Below are positions 33,345 to 42,893 of a DNA stretch of 64,000 nucleotides, one piece after another. The position numbers were made by a program, and so were the translations under genes. The stretch's first letter is position 1. Each line of letters starts with the position of its first letter. Source of the stretch: Fusobacteria bacterium ZRK30 (GTDB lineage Bacteria; Fusobacteriota; Fusobacteriia; Fusobacteriales; Fusobacteriaceae); NCBI GenBank assembly GCA_024628785.1, contig CP102405.1:62001-126000 (forward strand), written 5' to 3'. The notes under the pieces are model-generated. The model had not been told where the DNA came from and did not search any database. It saw nothing but the letters and a program-made list of their open reading frames with translations.

Positions 33345-35123
33345 TTATTCTATTTCATTAAAATAACCATATTTTGACAGGATAGTTTTTACCTTACACA
33401 CATTTTCTTCCTTTATAAGGATATAAAAACCTTCTGCTTTTAAAATGTATTCTTTTAACTTACTCTCTGTTGCTAGGATCTTAAAAAATTCTTTGTCCTG
33501 TTTAACTTTAAATACTTTTATATCAGATTCATGAGTCAGGCAGTTTACTTTAGATCTCAACTCATCAAAGAAAGTTTCCCAGACCTGAGGCAGATCTTTA
33601 TAGAATTTATTTTTAAATTCTTTTATCCTTTCCTCTAATTCTTTTATTGTTAAGATTCCCTTTAAAAATCTTCCCTTATCCATCCTATACTTACTTTCAC
33701 CGATCTTAATAGATACTTTCTCTAAAAACATAGACATTATAGGAGCTGATCCAATGATAGTTATCAAAAGAAGATCTTCATCATAGACTATCTCTGCGTC
33801 TTCATTCTCTTCTGTGAATGCGTAATCGTCTGCTCTTCCCAGGACATATTCACCTAATTTAGTCAATTCTATATATTTCAATCCATCATATTTTGATAAA
33901 TAATTATTCTTTAGATACAGTCCATTATTACCGCTAGGCAAATCATAATAAAGGGTAAATAATCCCAAGCTTCCTAAAAGGAAGAATATAGATTTTACAA
34001 AGGGCTCAATGATGTATCTATGATATTCATCATACTGGGATATTCTGGTTCTTCCATAGTTGGATTCATTGATATACACATAGTCATACACATCTTTTAA
34101 CTCGATGATATCTAAAAATTCATCTCTATAAACCAGATAATTTATTATATTCGAGATACTTATGGTCTTTTCCGAAGGCAGTTCCATAATTAACTTCACT
34201 ATAGTCTGAAGTGATCTGGTTAAATTTTCTGTTTTCTTTATATTTTTTACACCCTTTAGATAGTTCAGGTATTTAGTTGTGTACTCGTACCCATCATTCT
34301 TTGTTAACTTTCCGCTAAGGAATTCATTTATAATATACTTAAATTTATCCAACTTAAAGTTTTCCGGGACAAGGTATTCATCTTTTATTAAATAAAATAA
34401 TAGTCCCATAGTTTCAGTTTTTAAATAGTCCAAATCTTTATTTTCACTGTAAAACTCTGAAATATCGCAGTATTTCTGCATATCTCTCTTACTTTCTTTG
34501 AGGAGTTTTAAGCTGGTAGAAAGTTTTATGTTTCCCTGGCTGTAAAAGTTATAGTATAAACTATATTTTTTACATATTTCCTCCTCAGAGTTATGTTTAT
34601 AAGTATATATCGGATTTTCTATCGGATGGATAAAATAATCTCTCACCTTATTTGGACAGTGAGGTCTTATTTTTCTGATAATATCATTATCTAAATATAG
34701 GTATCCAGGTCCTTCTTTAGCTATTTTATTTTTTTTATAATGAAAAAATTTATATTTATCCTTTAAATTTTCACTGGTTTCATAGGTATGGTCCTTTTCA
34801 AAGAACTCCTCTATCTGTGATTCTTCCAAGATATATTTTCCGCTCCATATGATGCTTCTAAAGATCTCTTTGACCTCCTCTTCCAGGCTGTTAAATATCT
34901 CTACAAAGGTTTCTTTTTTATAAAAAGCTTCCTCCAATAAATCTACAAATACCGATTTATTCGACGTCTCCGATAACAGGGATACCTCAAATATATCCAG
35001 ATGGAGACCAATGTGCCCATCTGCTATCCAGTCTATAAAATATTTCTTATACAAACTATAGATCCCATCTTTTGTATAAAAATTTGTAATTGAACTTTTA
35101 AATTTATCTCTGCTTATTCCCAT
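33345..35123 (-). CDS. Uncharacterised partner of SNF2 helicase, 592 residues
   Basis: Not recognised with confidence. It is a soluble, mostly helical, lysine- and glutamate-rich protein without signal peptide, membrane segment, cysteine clusters or obvious enzyme motif. The last 60 residues (IKVFKVKQDKEFFKILATE, then a helix and strand ending LSKYGYF) resemble the C-terminus of XPB/Ssl2 N-terminal-like helicase accessory domains; this is a weak impression. It starts 5 bases after the SNF2 helicase stop, with its ribosome site (AGGAG, 10 bases upstream) inside the helicase gene, so the two are tightly coupled. A role as an accessory subunit of the helicase is likely. Confidence 0.75.
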   Translation of the reverse strand: MGISRDKFKSSITNFYTKDGIYSLYKKYFIDWIADGHIGLHLDIFEVSLLSETSNKSVFVDLLEEAFYKKETFVEIFNSLEEEVKEIFRSIIWSGKYILEESQIEEFFEKDHTYETSENLKDKYKFFHYKKNKIAKEGPGYLYLDNDIIRKIRPHCPNKVRDYFIHPIENPIYTYKHNSEEEICKKYSLYYNFYSQGNIKLSTSLKLLKESKRDMQKYCDISEFYSENKDLDYLKTETMGLLFYLIKDEYLVPENFKLDKFKYIINEFLSGKLTKNDGYEYTTKYLNYLKGVKNIKKTENLTRSLQTIVKLIMELPSEKTISISNIINYLVYRDEFLDIIELKDVYDYVYINESNYGRTRISQYDEYHRYIIEPFVKSIFFLLGSLGLFTLYYDLPSGNNGLYLKNNYLSKYDGLKYIELTKLGEYVLGRADDYAFTEENEDAEIVYDEDLLLITIIGSAPIMSMFLEKVSIKIGESKYRMDKGRFLKGILTIKELEERIKEFKNKFYKDLPQVWETFFDELRSKVNCLTHESDIKVFKVKQDKEFFKILATESKLKEYILKAEGFYILIKEENVCKVKTILSKYGYFNEIE

Positions 35124-35128
35124 TTTAG

Positions 35129-37882
35129 TTACACTCCTAACATATATTCAATATCAGATTCACTTAGACTTTTAACTGCAACAGTATCTGTAGTTATAAG
35201 ACTGTTAAATAATTTATTTTTTTCCATCTGTAAACTAAGCATTTTTTCTTCTATCGTTCCTTTTGTAATAAGTTTATAAGCAAATACCGTCCTGTCCTGT
35301 CCCATACGGTAACTTCTATCTACAGCCTGGTCTTCTGCCGTCTTATTCCACCAAGGGTCATAGATAAATATCTTATCAGCAGCAGTCAGGTTCAGTCCAA
35401 CTCCTCCTGTTTTTAACGTCATGATAAATACCTTACATTCCTTTGATGTCTGGAATTTTTCCACTAATTCCTGCCTGTTTTTTGTAGCACCTGTCATAGA
35501 TATATGATTAATTCCATAATTTTCCAGTTCCTCACGTATATTATCTATAGAGTTAATATAGTTTGTAAAAACCAGAACCTTATGTCCATTTTTTACAGCT
35601 TCCAGGATATTGTTTACCAATATCTCTAACTTAGCCGATCTTACTAAACCATCACTCTTAGATTCCGGGCAGCTGGCTATTTGACGTAGTTCATTCAATG
35701 CCTGCAGGATAAATATCTGACTCTTTCCTATCCCATGTTCAGATAATTTTTGATTTATAAGGGTATAGTAGAAGTTTCTTCTCTCTTCATATAACTTTCT
35801 TTGGGGTTCATTCATCTCCACATAGAGAGTTTTTTCGATCTTATCCGGCAGATCTTTTAGTACCTGCTTTTTTATCCTTCTTAAGATAAATGGATATATT
35901 TTTTTCTTTAATTCCTCTATTATCTCTAAATCATTGTCTTTTTGAATCGGGTTAGCATAATAATTATTAAAATCTTCAATCCCGCCAAACATCTGTGGGT
36001 TTAAAAACCTGAACAATGAATAAAGTTCCCCCAGATTATTTTCCACCGGTGTTCCACTGAGAGCTAATCTTTTTTCAGAATTTAATAACATCACAGCTTT
36101 TGTTATCTGGGATGTTATATTTTTTATATTCTGGGATTCATCTAAAATTATCATCTCAAATTTTTCCTTAGTCAATAATTTAACATCATTTCTTACTGTT
36201 CCATAGGTCGTAAGAATAATATTTTTGTTTTTTACTTCATTAAAATCTCTGTTGTTTCCATAATATATACCTACAGTAAGGTCTTTACAGAATTTTTTTA
36301 TTTCATTTTCCCAGTTAAATACTAAACTTTTAGGCATGATAATAAGAGATGGCTTCGTCAGGTTTTTATGTAGATATGTATAAGCTAATATACTTATAGT
36401 CTGAATAGTTTTTCCCAGACCCATATCATCAGCCAGACATCCGCCTAATTTATTTTCAGTTATATAATACAGCCATTTATACCCGTATTCCTGATAATTT
36501 CTCAGTGTTGCATCGACCATGGCACCAGGTATATCTAAGTTATCTATCTCATTTAAACCCTCAAATATTTGCCTTCCATAGGTCATTCCATCTCCAGATA
36601 TTTTTTCTCCAATAAGCTCCTCTATTATGGGCAGATCAAAGAAAGATACCTTAACATCTTTTGATGATTTACTGTTTTTAAATAACCTTTCTAATTTTTC
36701 TATATATTTTTTGTTGATTAGTGCATTAGTTCCATCACTTAAAACAACATATGAATCTTTTTTATATTTTGAAATTATATCCAGGATAGAAAATTTTTCT
36801 CCTTCTATCTCTAGGTGGGCGTCTCCCTCTAAAAAATCAATTGAATGAGATAATTTAGCTATCAACTTAGGCTGAACAGTTTTTATCTTATATGTCTTTA
36901 ATTTTTCAGTTCCTATGAATTTATATTTAGATACCAGATTAAGGAGTTCCTTACTTATAAATTCTTTAGCTAATTTTTCATGGAGAATGATAAGGTTCTC
37001 CTCTACATAATAGCTTTCCTTTAATTTTAACTTTCTTTGGTATTTCACCAATATCTTTATTACATCTTCCATACTTTCAGACATGGTAGATATATCTATA
37101 TCACAGATTGATATTACTTTTTCCAATGAATTTAATAATACCACTGTTTTAATGTCATCTTTTTTCAACATATTATAGGTCATAGTAGATATCTCAAAAC
37201 CAAATTTAAGATACAAACTTCTGTCTTTAGAAATTTTTTCTATTATAATACGTGGGACAAAGGACTTCTTATTTAATTTTTCTACCCTATAGTCTTCATA
37301 TTCCACATTTAAATTATCAAAGTAAGAATTAGTTATAGTCAAAAATCTTTCCATCTCTTTTAGCTCTATCTGCGTATTTAGTTCCAATGCACTAAGATAG
37401 TTTTCCCCTATATCCTCGATATGATAGATCTTGTGTTTTCTTATGACATAATTTTCAGTTAAAAATTGAAAAGTTTCATACTTACCATCTAACACTAATT
37501 TAACCTCTATTTTTTCCTTAGATTTTTCCAGTTTTAGGGTTATTTGTCTTTTGTTTTCCCTAATACTTATTCCTTTAAAATCCTCTGTAACAAAGTATTT
37601 ACTCTTCCTTAACAGTTCAAATAGATGTGGGTTTTCCTCTAAATAAATTAGATTATCTTCGTTTTCCCACGATATATTAAAATAGTTATGCTCATTTATA
37701 AGTTCTAAATTAGAAATTATTTCTAAAGTATTTTTATCTGTTTGGATAGGGGTCATCGGAAGACTTATTTCATCTCCTTTTTTATCCACTATCTCTATGT
37801 AAGATTTCTTCTCAAAAAACCTCAATCTAAAATAAACTTCTACCCGTTCTTCACTTTTACTAATAAATTTATCGTACATCAT
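35129..37882 (-). CDS. SNF2-family DEAD/DEAH-like helicase/translocase
   Basis: ATP-driven double-stranded DNA translocase of about 917 residues. The first 430 or so residues are a family-specific region without recognised domains; the SNF2 core follows. Motif I is LADDMGLGKTIQ (about 484-495), motif II is DESQNI (Ser in place of the more common Ala or His), motif III LALSGTPVENNLGEL, motif V TGGVGLNLTAADK, and motif VI DQAVDRSYRMGQ. No SWIM or nuclease domain is fused. The start is at the ATG at 37882 or 37879 after GGAGAG; an upstream GTG lacks a site. It forms an operon with the 592-residue gene. Confidence 0.9.
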   Translation of the reverse strand: MMYDKFISKSEERVEVYFRLRFFEKKSYIEIVDKKGDEISLPMTPIQTDKNTLEIISNLELINEHNYFNISWENEDNLIYLEENPHLFELLRKSKYFVTEDFKGISIRENKRQITLKLEKSKEKIEVKLVLDGKYETFQFLTENYVIRKHKIYHIEDIGENYLSALELNTQIELKEMERFLTITNSYFDNLNVEYEDYRVEKLNKKSFVPRIIIEKISKDRSLYLKFGFEISTMTYNMLKKDDIKTVVLLNSLEKVISICDIDISTMSESMEDVIKILVKYQRKLKLKESYYVEENLIILHEKLAKEFISKELLNLVSKYKFIGTEKLKTYKIKTVQPKLIAKLSHSIDFLEGDAHLEIEGEKFSILDIISKYKKDSYVVLSDGTNALINKKYIEKLERLFKNSKSSKDVKVSFFDLPIIEELIGEKISGDGMTYGRQIFEGLNEIDNLDIPGAMVDATLRNYQEYGYKWLYYITENKLGGCLADDMGLGKTIQTISILAYTYLHKNLTKPSLIIMPKSLVFNWENEIKKFCKDLTVGIYYGNNRDFNEVKNKNIILTTYGTVRNDVKLLTKEKFEMIILDESQNIKNITSQITKAVMLLNSEKRLALSGTPVENNLGELYSLFRFLNPQMFGGIEDFNNYYANPIQKDNDLEIIEELKKKIYPFILRRIKKQVLKDLPDKIEKTLYVEMNEPQRKLYEERRNFYYTLINQKLSEHGIGKSQIFILQALNELRQIASCPESKSDGLVRSAKLEILVNNILEAVKNGHKVLVFTNYINSIDNIREELENYGINHISMTGATKNRQELVEKFQTSKECKVFIMTLKTGGVGLNLTAADKIFIYDPWWNKTAEDQAVDRSYRMGQDRTVFAYKLITKGTIEEKMLSLQMEKNKLFNSLITTDTVAVKSLSESDIEYMLGV

Positions 37883-37928
37883 TCTCTCCACTTTTTAAAA
37901 TTTCTAATTTAAATATCCATTAAAGCCT

Positions 37929-37957
37929 ATTATATCAAAAAATCTAAGCTTTTTCAA
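37929..37957 (-). promoter_or_regulatory. Promoter of the SNF2 operon
   Basis: TTGAAA (37952-37957), a 17-base spacer and TATAAT (37929-37934) on the minus strand, about 45 bases before the start codon. Confidence 0.7.
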
Positions 37958-38017
37958 TCCTTAAGATAATTTCAGTTCTAAATTTAAAATCTAAAAGATA
38001 ATTTAATTGATATAAAA

Positions 38018-38043
38018 AAAGAAGGGGCGTTAACCCCCTTCTA
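38018..38043 (-). terminator. Intrinsic terminator after the cupin gene
   Basis: On the minus strand AGAAGGGGG pairs with CCCCTTCT around TTAACG-type loop bases, then seven T. Confidence 0.87.
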
Positions 38044-38048
38044 AATAA

Positions 38049-38381
38049 CTACCTGGCATATTTTACAGGATGTTTTGCTCCCGGAGCTTTTATAACTATA
38101 AGCTCTAAGACTTCATCCTCTTCATTTCTAACATTCATCTTTACGTCATATGGAATTCTCAAAAGAGTCCCTTTTTCATATATTTTAGTTTTTTGATCTC
38201 CTAAAGTTATAGATAATCTTCCTCTGATAACCGTCATATTTACAACTGCGTTTGAATAGTGTAAAGGCAGCCCCTTTCCCTTTTCAAATACCATATGAAT
38301 GTAGTTTAAATCATCCTCTAAAATTAATTTTTCTACTACCGTTTTATCTTCAGTTGATATTTTAAAGATTTCTTCTATCAT
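38049..38381 (-). CDS. Small cupin-domain protein
   Basis: A 110-residue single cupin barrel. The first cupin motif is degenerate: KGKGLPLHYSNAVVNMTVIRG has one histidine (near residue 42) where the classical motif has two and a glutamate; the second motif is around GTLLRIPYDVKMNVRN, also lacking the final histidine ligand. It may therefore bind metal weakly or not at all. GGGGGA precedes the ATG. It lies 45 bases after an amino-acid permease gene on the same strand, so it may be co-transcribed. No activity can be assigned. Confidence 0.8.
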   Translation of the reverse strand: MIEEIFKISTEDKTVVEKLILEDDLNYIHMVFEKGKGLPLHYSNAVVNMTVIRGRLSITLGDQKTKIYEKGTLLRIPYDVKMNVRNEEDEVLELIVIKAPGAKHPVKYAR

Positions 38382-38426
38382 GAAATATCCCCCTATTTTG
38401 TATATATGCTATCTATTAAAAGTTAA

Positions 38427-39836
38427 TTATTTTTCTTTGAAATTCCCATCGGAATCTCTGTTTAAGATTAATTCATCTAACTCTTCCTTGGTATAATGCA
38501 CTACTTTAAGATCGTAAAATTTATAAAATGATAAACCTATAATCCCCCATACTATTACTATAATTGCTGAGGGCATGGACAGAGAACTATTCAATCCCGG
38601 CACCAATAATAAGATTAAGAAGACTATCCCGGCTATAGAACCAAATATAGATGGAAAATACACCCTATTATACTCTTCCTTGTATAGTCTATAAGAAGAT
38701 AAACTGGTATACAGATATCCGATGGAAGCTCCTACACTGGAAGTCCCCACTATCCATCCTAATACATTCCTTCCAAACCATGGTGCAATCAATGATATTC
38801 CTAAGATAAACAACACGGCATTTTTGGGAGTATGATATTTGGGATCTAATACACCAAAGAATTCAGGCAGTATCTTTCCCCTGGACATGGCAAACAATAA
38901 TCTGCTGGCAGCCATATAAAATCCATTTATTCCTGCTACAATAGCTGAAAGTAAAGCTATCCCCAGGGACCATAGTCCGATCTTACCGAAATAATATTCA
39001 ACTGTATGCCCTGTTGCCCACGTTATATTTCCATTTGCAACCTCTTCCAAAGTTATCCCAAAGCTTGTAAAAAATAAAATTGAACAATAGATTAAAGCTC
39101 CGATTAAAATAGAAAATACAGCTAATCTAGAAGCTTCTTTAGCCTCAAAATTCAGTTCCTCTGCCACCTGCGGGATACAGTCAAATCCAACAAACAACAT
39201 TGGAGCAATAGACAGCACCTTTAATATATTAGATAGACCGATCTTTTGACCTGTAAGAAAGGTAGATGTATATGAGTTATTAATACCAGCTTTTGCTATG
39301 GCCAGACTTAAAAATAAAAACACTATCCCTACCAATAAAAGCACCATTATATTTTGAAAGTTTGAGGCTAATTTTACCCCTTTAATATTTAAATAAGCAA
39401 AAAAACATAGGGCAAATATCGCTATTCCTATCTCCCCTAAATATATACTAGATCCTGCTATAGTATATAGATACCCTACCTTTAAGACTCCCGGCATTAT
39501 AAATTTCGCAACAAAAGCCAGACCTGTAGCATTAAATGGTACTAAACTTGAATATGCCAAAGTAAGAAACCACCCGCATGTCAATGCATGTTTCCAACCA
39601 AATGCATCGTAGGTAAATGCATACTCTCCTCCAGCTACTGGAAACTTATGGAGCAGGTAACCATAATTTTTTTCTATTCCAACCATTATAAGCCCCCCCA
39701 TAAGGATAGCTATAATGGAATTTATCATCCCTGCTTTTAAAAACATCGTTCCCGGAAGGATAAAAGCTCCTGTTCCTATGATTGCACCTATTGCCAAAGA
39801 TAATATATCCATCTTTTTAATTTCTTTTTTTAACAT
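38427..39836 (-). CDS. APC-family amino acid permease
   Basis: Inner-membrane transporter of about 469 residues with twelve predicted membrane segments. The amino acid-polyamine-organocation signature starts near residue 10 with LSLAIGAIIGTGAFILPG, and PVAGGEYAFTYDAFG follows near 67-81, as in the family's conserved helix 2 loop. The end is a short charged tail. The ATG at 39836 is preferred, with AGGGA 8 bases upstream; an in-frame TTG lies just before. The substrate is not evident. The following cupin gene is the only close neighbour. Confidence 0.88.
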   Translation of the reverse strand: MLKKEIKKMDILSLAIGAIIGTGAFILPGTMFLKAGMINSIIAILMGGLIMVGIEKNYGYLLHKFPVAGGEYAFTYDAFGWKHALTCGWFLTLAYSSLVPFNATGLAFVAKFIMPGVLKVGYLYTIAGSSIYLGEIGIAIFALCFFAYLNIKGVKLASNFQNIMVLLLVGIVFLFLSLAIAKAGINNSYTSTFLTGQKIGLSNILKVLSIAPMLFVGFDCIPQVAEELNFEAKEASRLAVFSILIGALIYCSILFFTSFGITLEEVANGNITWATGHTVEYYFGKIGLWSLGIALLSAIVAGINGFYMAASRLLFAMSRGKILPEFFGVLDPKYHTPKNAVLFILGISLIAPWFGRNVLGWIVGTSSVGASIGYLYTSLSSYRLYKEEYNRVYFPSIFGSIAGIVFLILLLVPGLNSSLSMPSAIIVIVWGIIGLSFYKFYDLKVVHYTKEELDELILNRDSDGNFKEK

Positions 39837-39977
39837 CAAATCAGTCCCTTTATCTCAAGATTATCATCTGTTAATACACTTCAAAACATCATATTAACAT
39901 ATAACAGCAATATAATTATATCACATTGTTTTATCGGAAAAAGAAAATTCTCAAAATATTAACCTGATATCTACCCC

Positions 39978-40946
39978 TTATTTCTCTACTTCTATTTCAA
40001 CCCTTCTATTAGTATTATGATCTTCTCCCAATGGCATCGATTCACCCTTACCTATCACTTCTACCTCTGTTTTTTCTGATATTTCCAAATAATCCGCCAC
40101 TGCCTGGGCTCTCTCTTCTGATAATTTTTGATTATATGCAGCAGACCCACGGGTATCAGTATGTCCTGTTACAGTTATTTTTTTGGCTCCTTCCACCTCT
40201 GGTTTTAATTTATCCAAATCAGCTTTAGCTTCTTCACTTAATTTACCGTCATTAAATTCAAAGTTGACTAAGATATATTTCATTACAGGTTCTACCTCTA
40301 CAACTACTGGAATCATTTCATTTTCTTCTCCAATAGACATCTCTTCAGTCATTACTGATTCATCTTCTTCTGCGAAAACTAAAGTTGCTTCACTAGGAGT
40401 CGTATCCTGCCTCATCATGTCATAAAATTCTCCCAGTTTCATTCCAAATTTTACCCCTACACTGTCATGATATCCCCTCTGATCCTCCCTTTTAAACTCA
40501 TAACCCATATTTTCATATAAAACTTCCAGATTAAAAAGTCCAATATCTCTACCAATACCGACCCCTACATAGTGTCCCCCTCTGGTATTTCCTCCGGTCA
40601 CATTGGAAGTTGCATTATATCCCCCTCTTCCAACCAGGTAGAACATCTCATCTAGCATATCGTACTTCCCTACTAAATAAAAAGGCATAGACTCATTATA
40701 TTCGTTATTGTCATCCTCTATTCTCGATCTGAATTCAGTCCCCAGTCCATAAGAATAATCATCCCCAGAAGTCCATAGATATTCCGCTCCCAAGGTCCAC
40801 CCCTGATCCATCGATCCCCCGCTGTCCCCTATATAATCTTTGGATATATTTCTCCAAACATCGTAACCAGCTTTGATCTCCAATCCCTCTGCATAGGTTG
40901 TAGTTACCAATGCCAATGCTGCCATACCAAATAAAAGTTTTTTCAT
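39978..40946 (-). CDS. OmpA-family outer-membrane protein
   Basis: Outer-membrane barrel protein of 322 residues. A signal peptide ends at about residue 19 (ATTTYAEG-type end, Ala-Glu). The central part (about 20-185) alternates as a beta barrel, for example FYLVGRGGYNAT and GGHYVGVGIGRDIG. The C-terminal OmpA domain (about 225-322) has VNFEFNDGKL, VTGHTDTRGSAAYNQKLSEE with the peptidoglycan-binding Asp and Arg, and GEDHNTNRRVEIEV. A linker of acidic residues separates the two. GGGGG precedes the ATG. It anchors the outer membrane to peptidoglycan and supports a diderm host. Confidence 0.93.
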   Translation of the reverse strand: MKKLLFGMAALALVTTTYAEGLEIKAGYDVWRNISKDYIGDSGGSMDQGWTLGAEYLWTSGDDYSYGLGTEFRSRIEDDNNEYNESMPFYLVGKYDMLDEMFYLVGRGGYNATSNVTGGNTRGGHYVGVGIGRDIGLFNLEVLYENMGYEFKREDQRGYHDSVGVKFGMKLGEFYDMMRQDTTPSEATLVFAEEDESVMTEEMSIGEENEMIPVVVEVEPVMKYILVNFEFNDGKLSEEAKADLDKLKPEVEGAKKITVTGHTDTRGSAAYNQKLSEERAQAVADYLEISEKTEVEVIGKGESMPLGEDHNTNRRVEIEVEK

Positions 40947-41164
40947 CTCTTACCCCCTTAAAAATACATATTTGTAATAATATTTACCTACCAATTTTAT
41001 CCTTAATTTCCTTTTTTCACTTTTTATTCCCTCATTTAACGAGATAAAAACTCCATCTATAATATCAATTTTTTCGACAAAAACTTACACATTATATTAT
41101 GATATATGATAAAATATAGCTTGATAGTTTTAACCTTAACCTAACATAATATAAGGAGAGCACA

Positions 41165-42196
41165 ATGAGAAAAATAAATTTAGTCCTACTTTTTTTTATC
41201 CTAACTACCATAGGATTTTCTAACCAAATTTTATTGAAAAACCTAAGGTTTAACGGTAATCCTCCACAGATGGTTATCGATGTAGAAGGAAATGTTAAGC
41301 CCAAGTATAATATTAGTTATGATGAACACAATAGATACCTCTTTGTTGAATTTTTAAATACAAGAGCTTCCTCAAATTTAAAAAACAGGATAATCAACGG
41401 AAGTTATGTTAAAAGCGTAAAAGTGAGAAAATATAAAAACTCTACCGGTGTTTTTGTATTTTTTAAAAATAATATAAATTATAGCGCTCGTTATTGGTCC
41501 AACCCTACAAGGTTTGTATTGAATTTTGATAAAAATAAAGCTAAAAAGGAATATACAATCATCGTCGATGCAGGTCACGGAGGAAAAGATCCCGGTTCCA
41601 CTGGTTTTAATAGATACCATGAAAAAGATCTTGCACTAAAAATCGCAAAATACCTTAAAACCAGTCTTCAAAAAGATTTTAATGTTATTATGACCAGATC
41701 CAATGATTCCTTTGTTAGTTTGTCCGGCAGGCCAAATATAGGAAACAAAGCTAAAGCTGACTTCTTTGTTAGTGTCCATTTGAATGCCAACAACAGTTCA
41801 CAGGCCAGTGGAGCAGATATATTTTACTTCTCCAGAACGGAATCTGATTATGCTAAAAAAGTAGCTGCATTTGAAAATAGTGTAGGAAACAAATTTGGAG
41901 AAAATGCCGATGATATAACCCTTATTATGGGACAGCTTTTCTATAAAAAAAATAAAGAAGTCTCTGCCAAGATAGCACAAAACCTTGTAAATTCTTATTC
42001 TAGAAGATTAAGGATGAAAAACAGGGGAGCTCATGGAGCTAACTTTGCAGTTCTTAGAGGATTTGACGGCCCTGGAATACTTGTAGAAGCTGGATTTATT
42101 ACAAACAGCTCAGATATAAGTAAACTGAAGCAGAGTAAATATCAGAAAATAGCTGCTGATGAGATTGCCAAGGCTATAAAACAACATTTTTATTAA
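41165..42196 (+). CDS. amiC: N-acetylmuramoyl-L-alanine amidase
   Basis: Periplasmic zinc amidase that cuts the peptide from the glycan in peptidoglycan, important in daughter-cell separation. The 343-residue protein has a signal peptide (residues 1-19, ending GFSNQ), an AMIN-like domain (about 20-120), and an Amidase_3 domain (about 130-343). The zinc ligands and catalytic residues are in VDAGHGGKDPGS, YHEKDLALKIA, SVHLNAN and the final VEAGFITN. AGGAG lies 7 bases before the ATG. It starts a run with the GerMN gene and the yqeK-rnr pair. The symbol is by domain layout. Confidence 0.92.
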   Translation: MRKINLVLLFFILTTIGFSNQILLKNLRFNGNPPQMVIDVEGNVKPKYNISYDEHNRYLFVEFLNTRASSNLKNRIINGSYVKSVKVRKYKNSTGVFVFFKNNINYSARYWSNPTRFVLNFDKNKAKKEYTIIVDAGHGGKDPGSTGFNRYHEKDLALKIAKYLKTSLQKDFNVIMTRSNDSFVSLSGRPNIGNKAKADFFVSVHLNANNSSQASGADIFYFSRTESDYAKKVAAFENSVGNKFGENADDITLIMGQLFYKKNKEVSAKIAQNLVNSYSRRLRMKNRGAHGANFAVLRGFDGPGILVEAGFITNSSDISKLKQSKYQKIAADEIAKAIKQHFY

Positions 42197-42215
42197 AATA
42201 TTAAGGAGATCAACT

Positions 42216-42785
42216 ATGAAAGATAAAAAAAGTTTAATTATCTTAGGAGGATCCATCGCCTTCCTTTTGATAAGTGGTATTTTTTTCTATAAATACGTAA
42301 CTATGGGAGACCAGATCCCCATAAAAAAAATTACTAACCACAAAAATACACAGGCGATCACCAATATTAAGATAGTAAAAATTTATACTCCCAATGATTC
42401 TTTAGACAGCCTGGTTTCATCGGATATTGAGATTATTAAGGAGGATTTTGCTTCTGAGGTAAGATCTATTTTCAATGCAATCCATGAACAGAGTAATTAT
42501 CAGATCAAAGATGAAGAGGGAAACTACTATCCATTTATGGATCCCAATATAGAACTATTAAACTCCTACCTTGTAGGCGACAAACTATACCTTAACCTCA
42601 GCTCTAATATCACCGATAATATCCGAACCAAGGAACAAGAACTACTGATCATCTACTCTTTGGTCAACACCTACACAAGTTTAGAGGGGATCAACAGGGT
42701 AAAAATCATTATCGACGACGTAGAAGTAAAAAAATTAAAATGGTATAATCTCAGAACTTTTTACACGCAAAATTTAGATATCTAG
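42216..42785 (+). CDS. GerMN-domain protein
   Basis: A 189-residue membrane-anchored protein: one N-terminal transmembrane segment (about residues 7-28) and a GerMN domain (about 50-170) with ASEVRSIFNAIHEQS, YLNLSSNITDN and ELLIIYSLVNTYTS. GerMN occurs in spore germination protein GerM but also in non-sporulating bacteria, usually near cell-wall enzymes; here the amidase gene lies 20 bases upstream. It is probably a periplasm-facing cell-envelope protein. AAGGAG lies 6 bases before the ATG. The hairpin repeat begins after its stop. Confidence 0.85.
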   Translation: MKDKKSLIILGGSIAFLLISGIFFYKYVTMGDQIPIKKITNHKNTQAITNIKIVKIYTPNDSLDSLVSSDIEIIKEDFASEVRSIFNAIHEQSNYQIKDEEGNYYPFMDPNIELLNSYLVGDKLYLNLSSNITDNIRTKEQELLIIYSLVNTYTSLEGINRVKIIIDDVEVKKLKWYNLRTFYTQNLDI

Positions 42786-42789
42786 AAAA

Positions 42790-42812
42790 ATAATGTAATG
42801 TTGGATCCGATT
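42790..42812 (+). repeat. Short hairpin repeat, copy 5 (degenerate)
   Basis: ATAATGTAATGTTGG followed by ATCCGATTAAG aligns with the start of the better copies, and it begins 5 bases after a stop codon. The stem is mostly lost. Only its placement and about 15 aligned bases support the call. Confidence 0.45.
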
Positions 42813-42893
42813 AAGTTAAACTCTAAATTTTTTATATACTTTAATCTATTTAATGATTTTTTAGACAATTAATAAAGTATAACGGAGGTTTTT

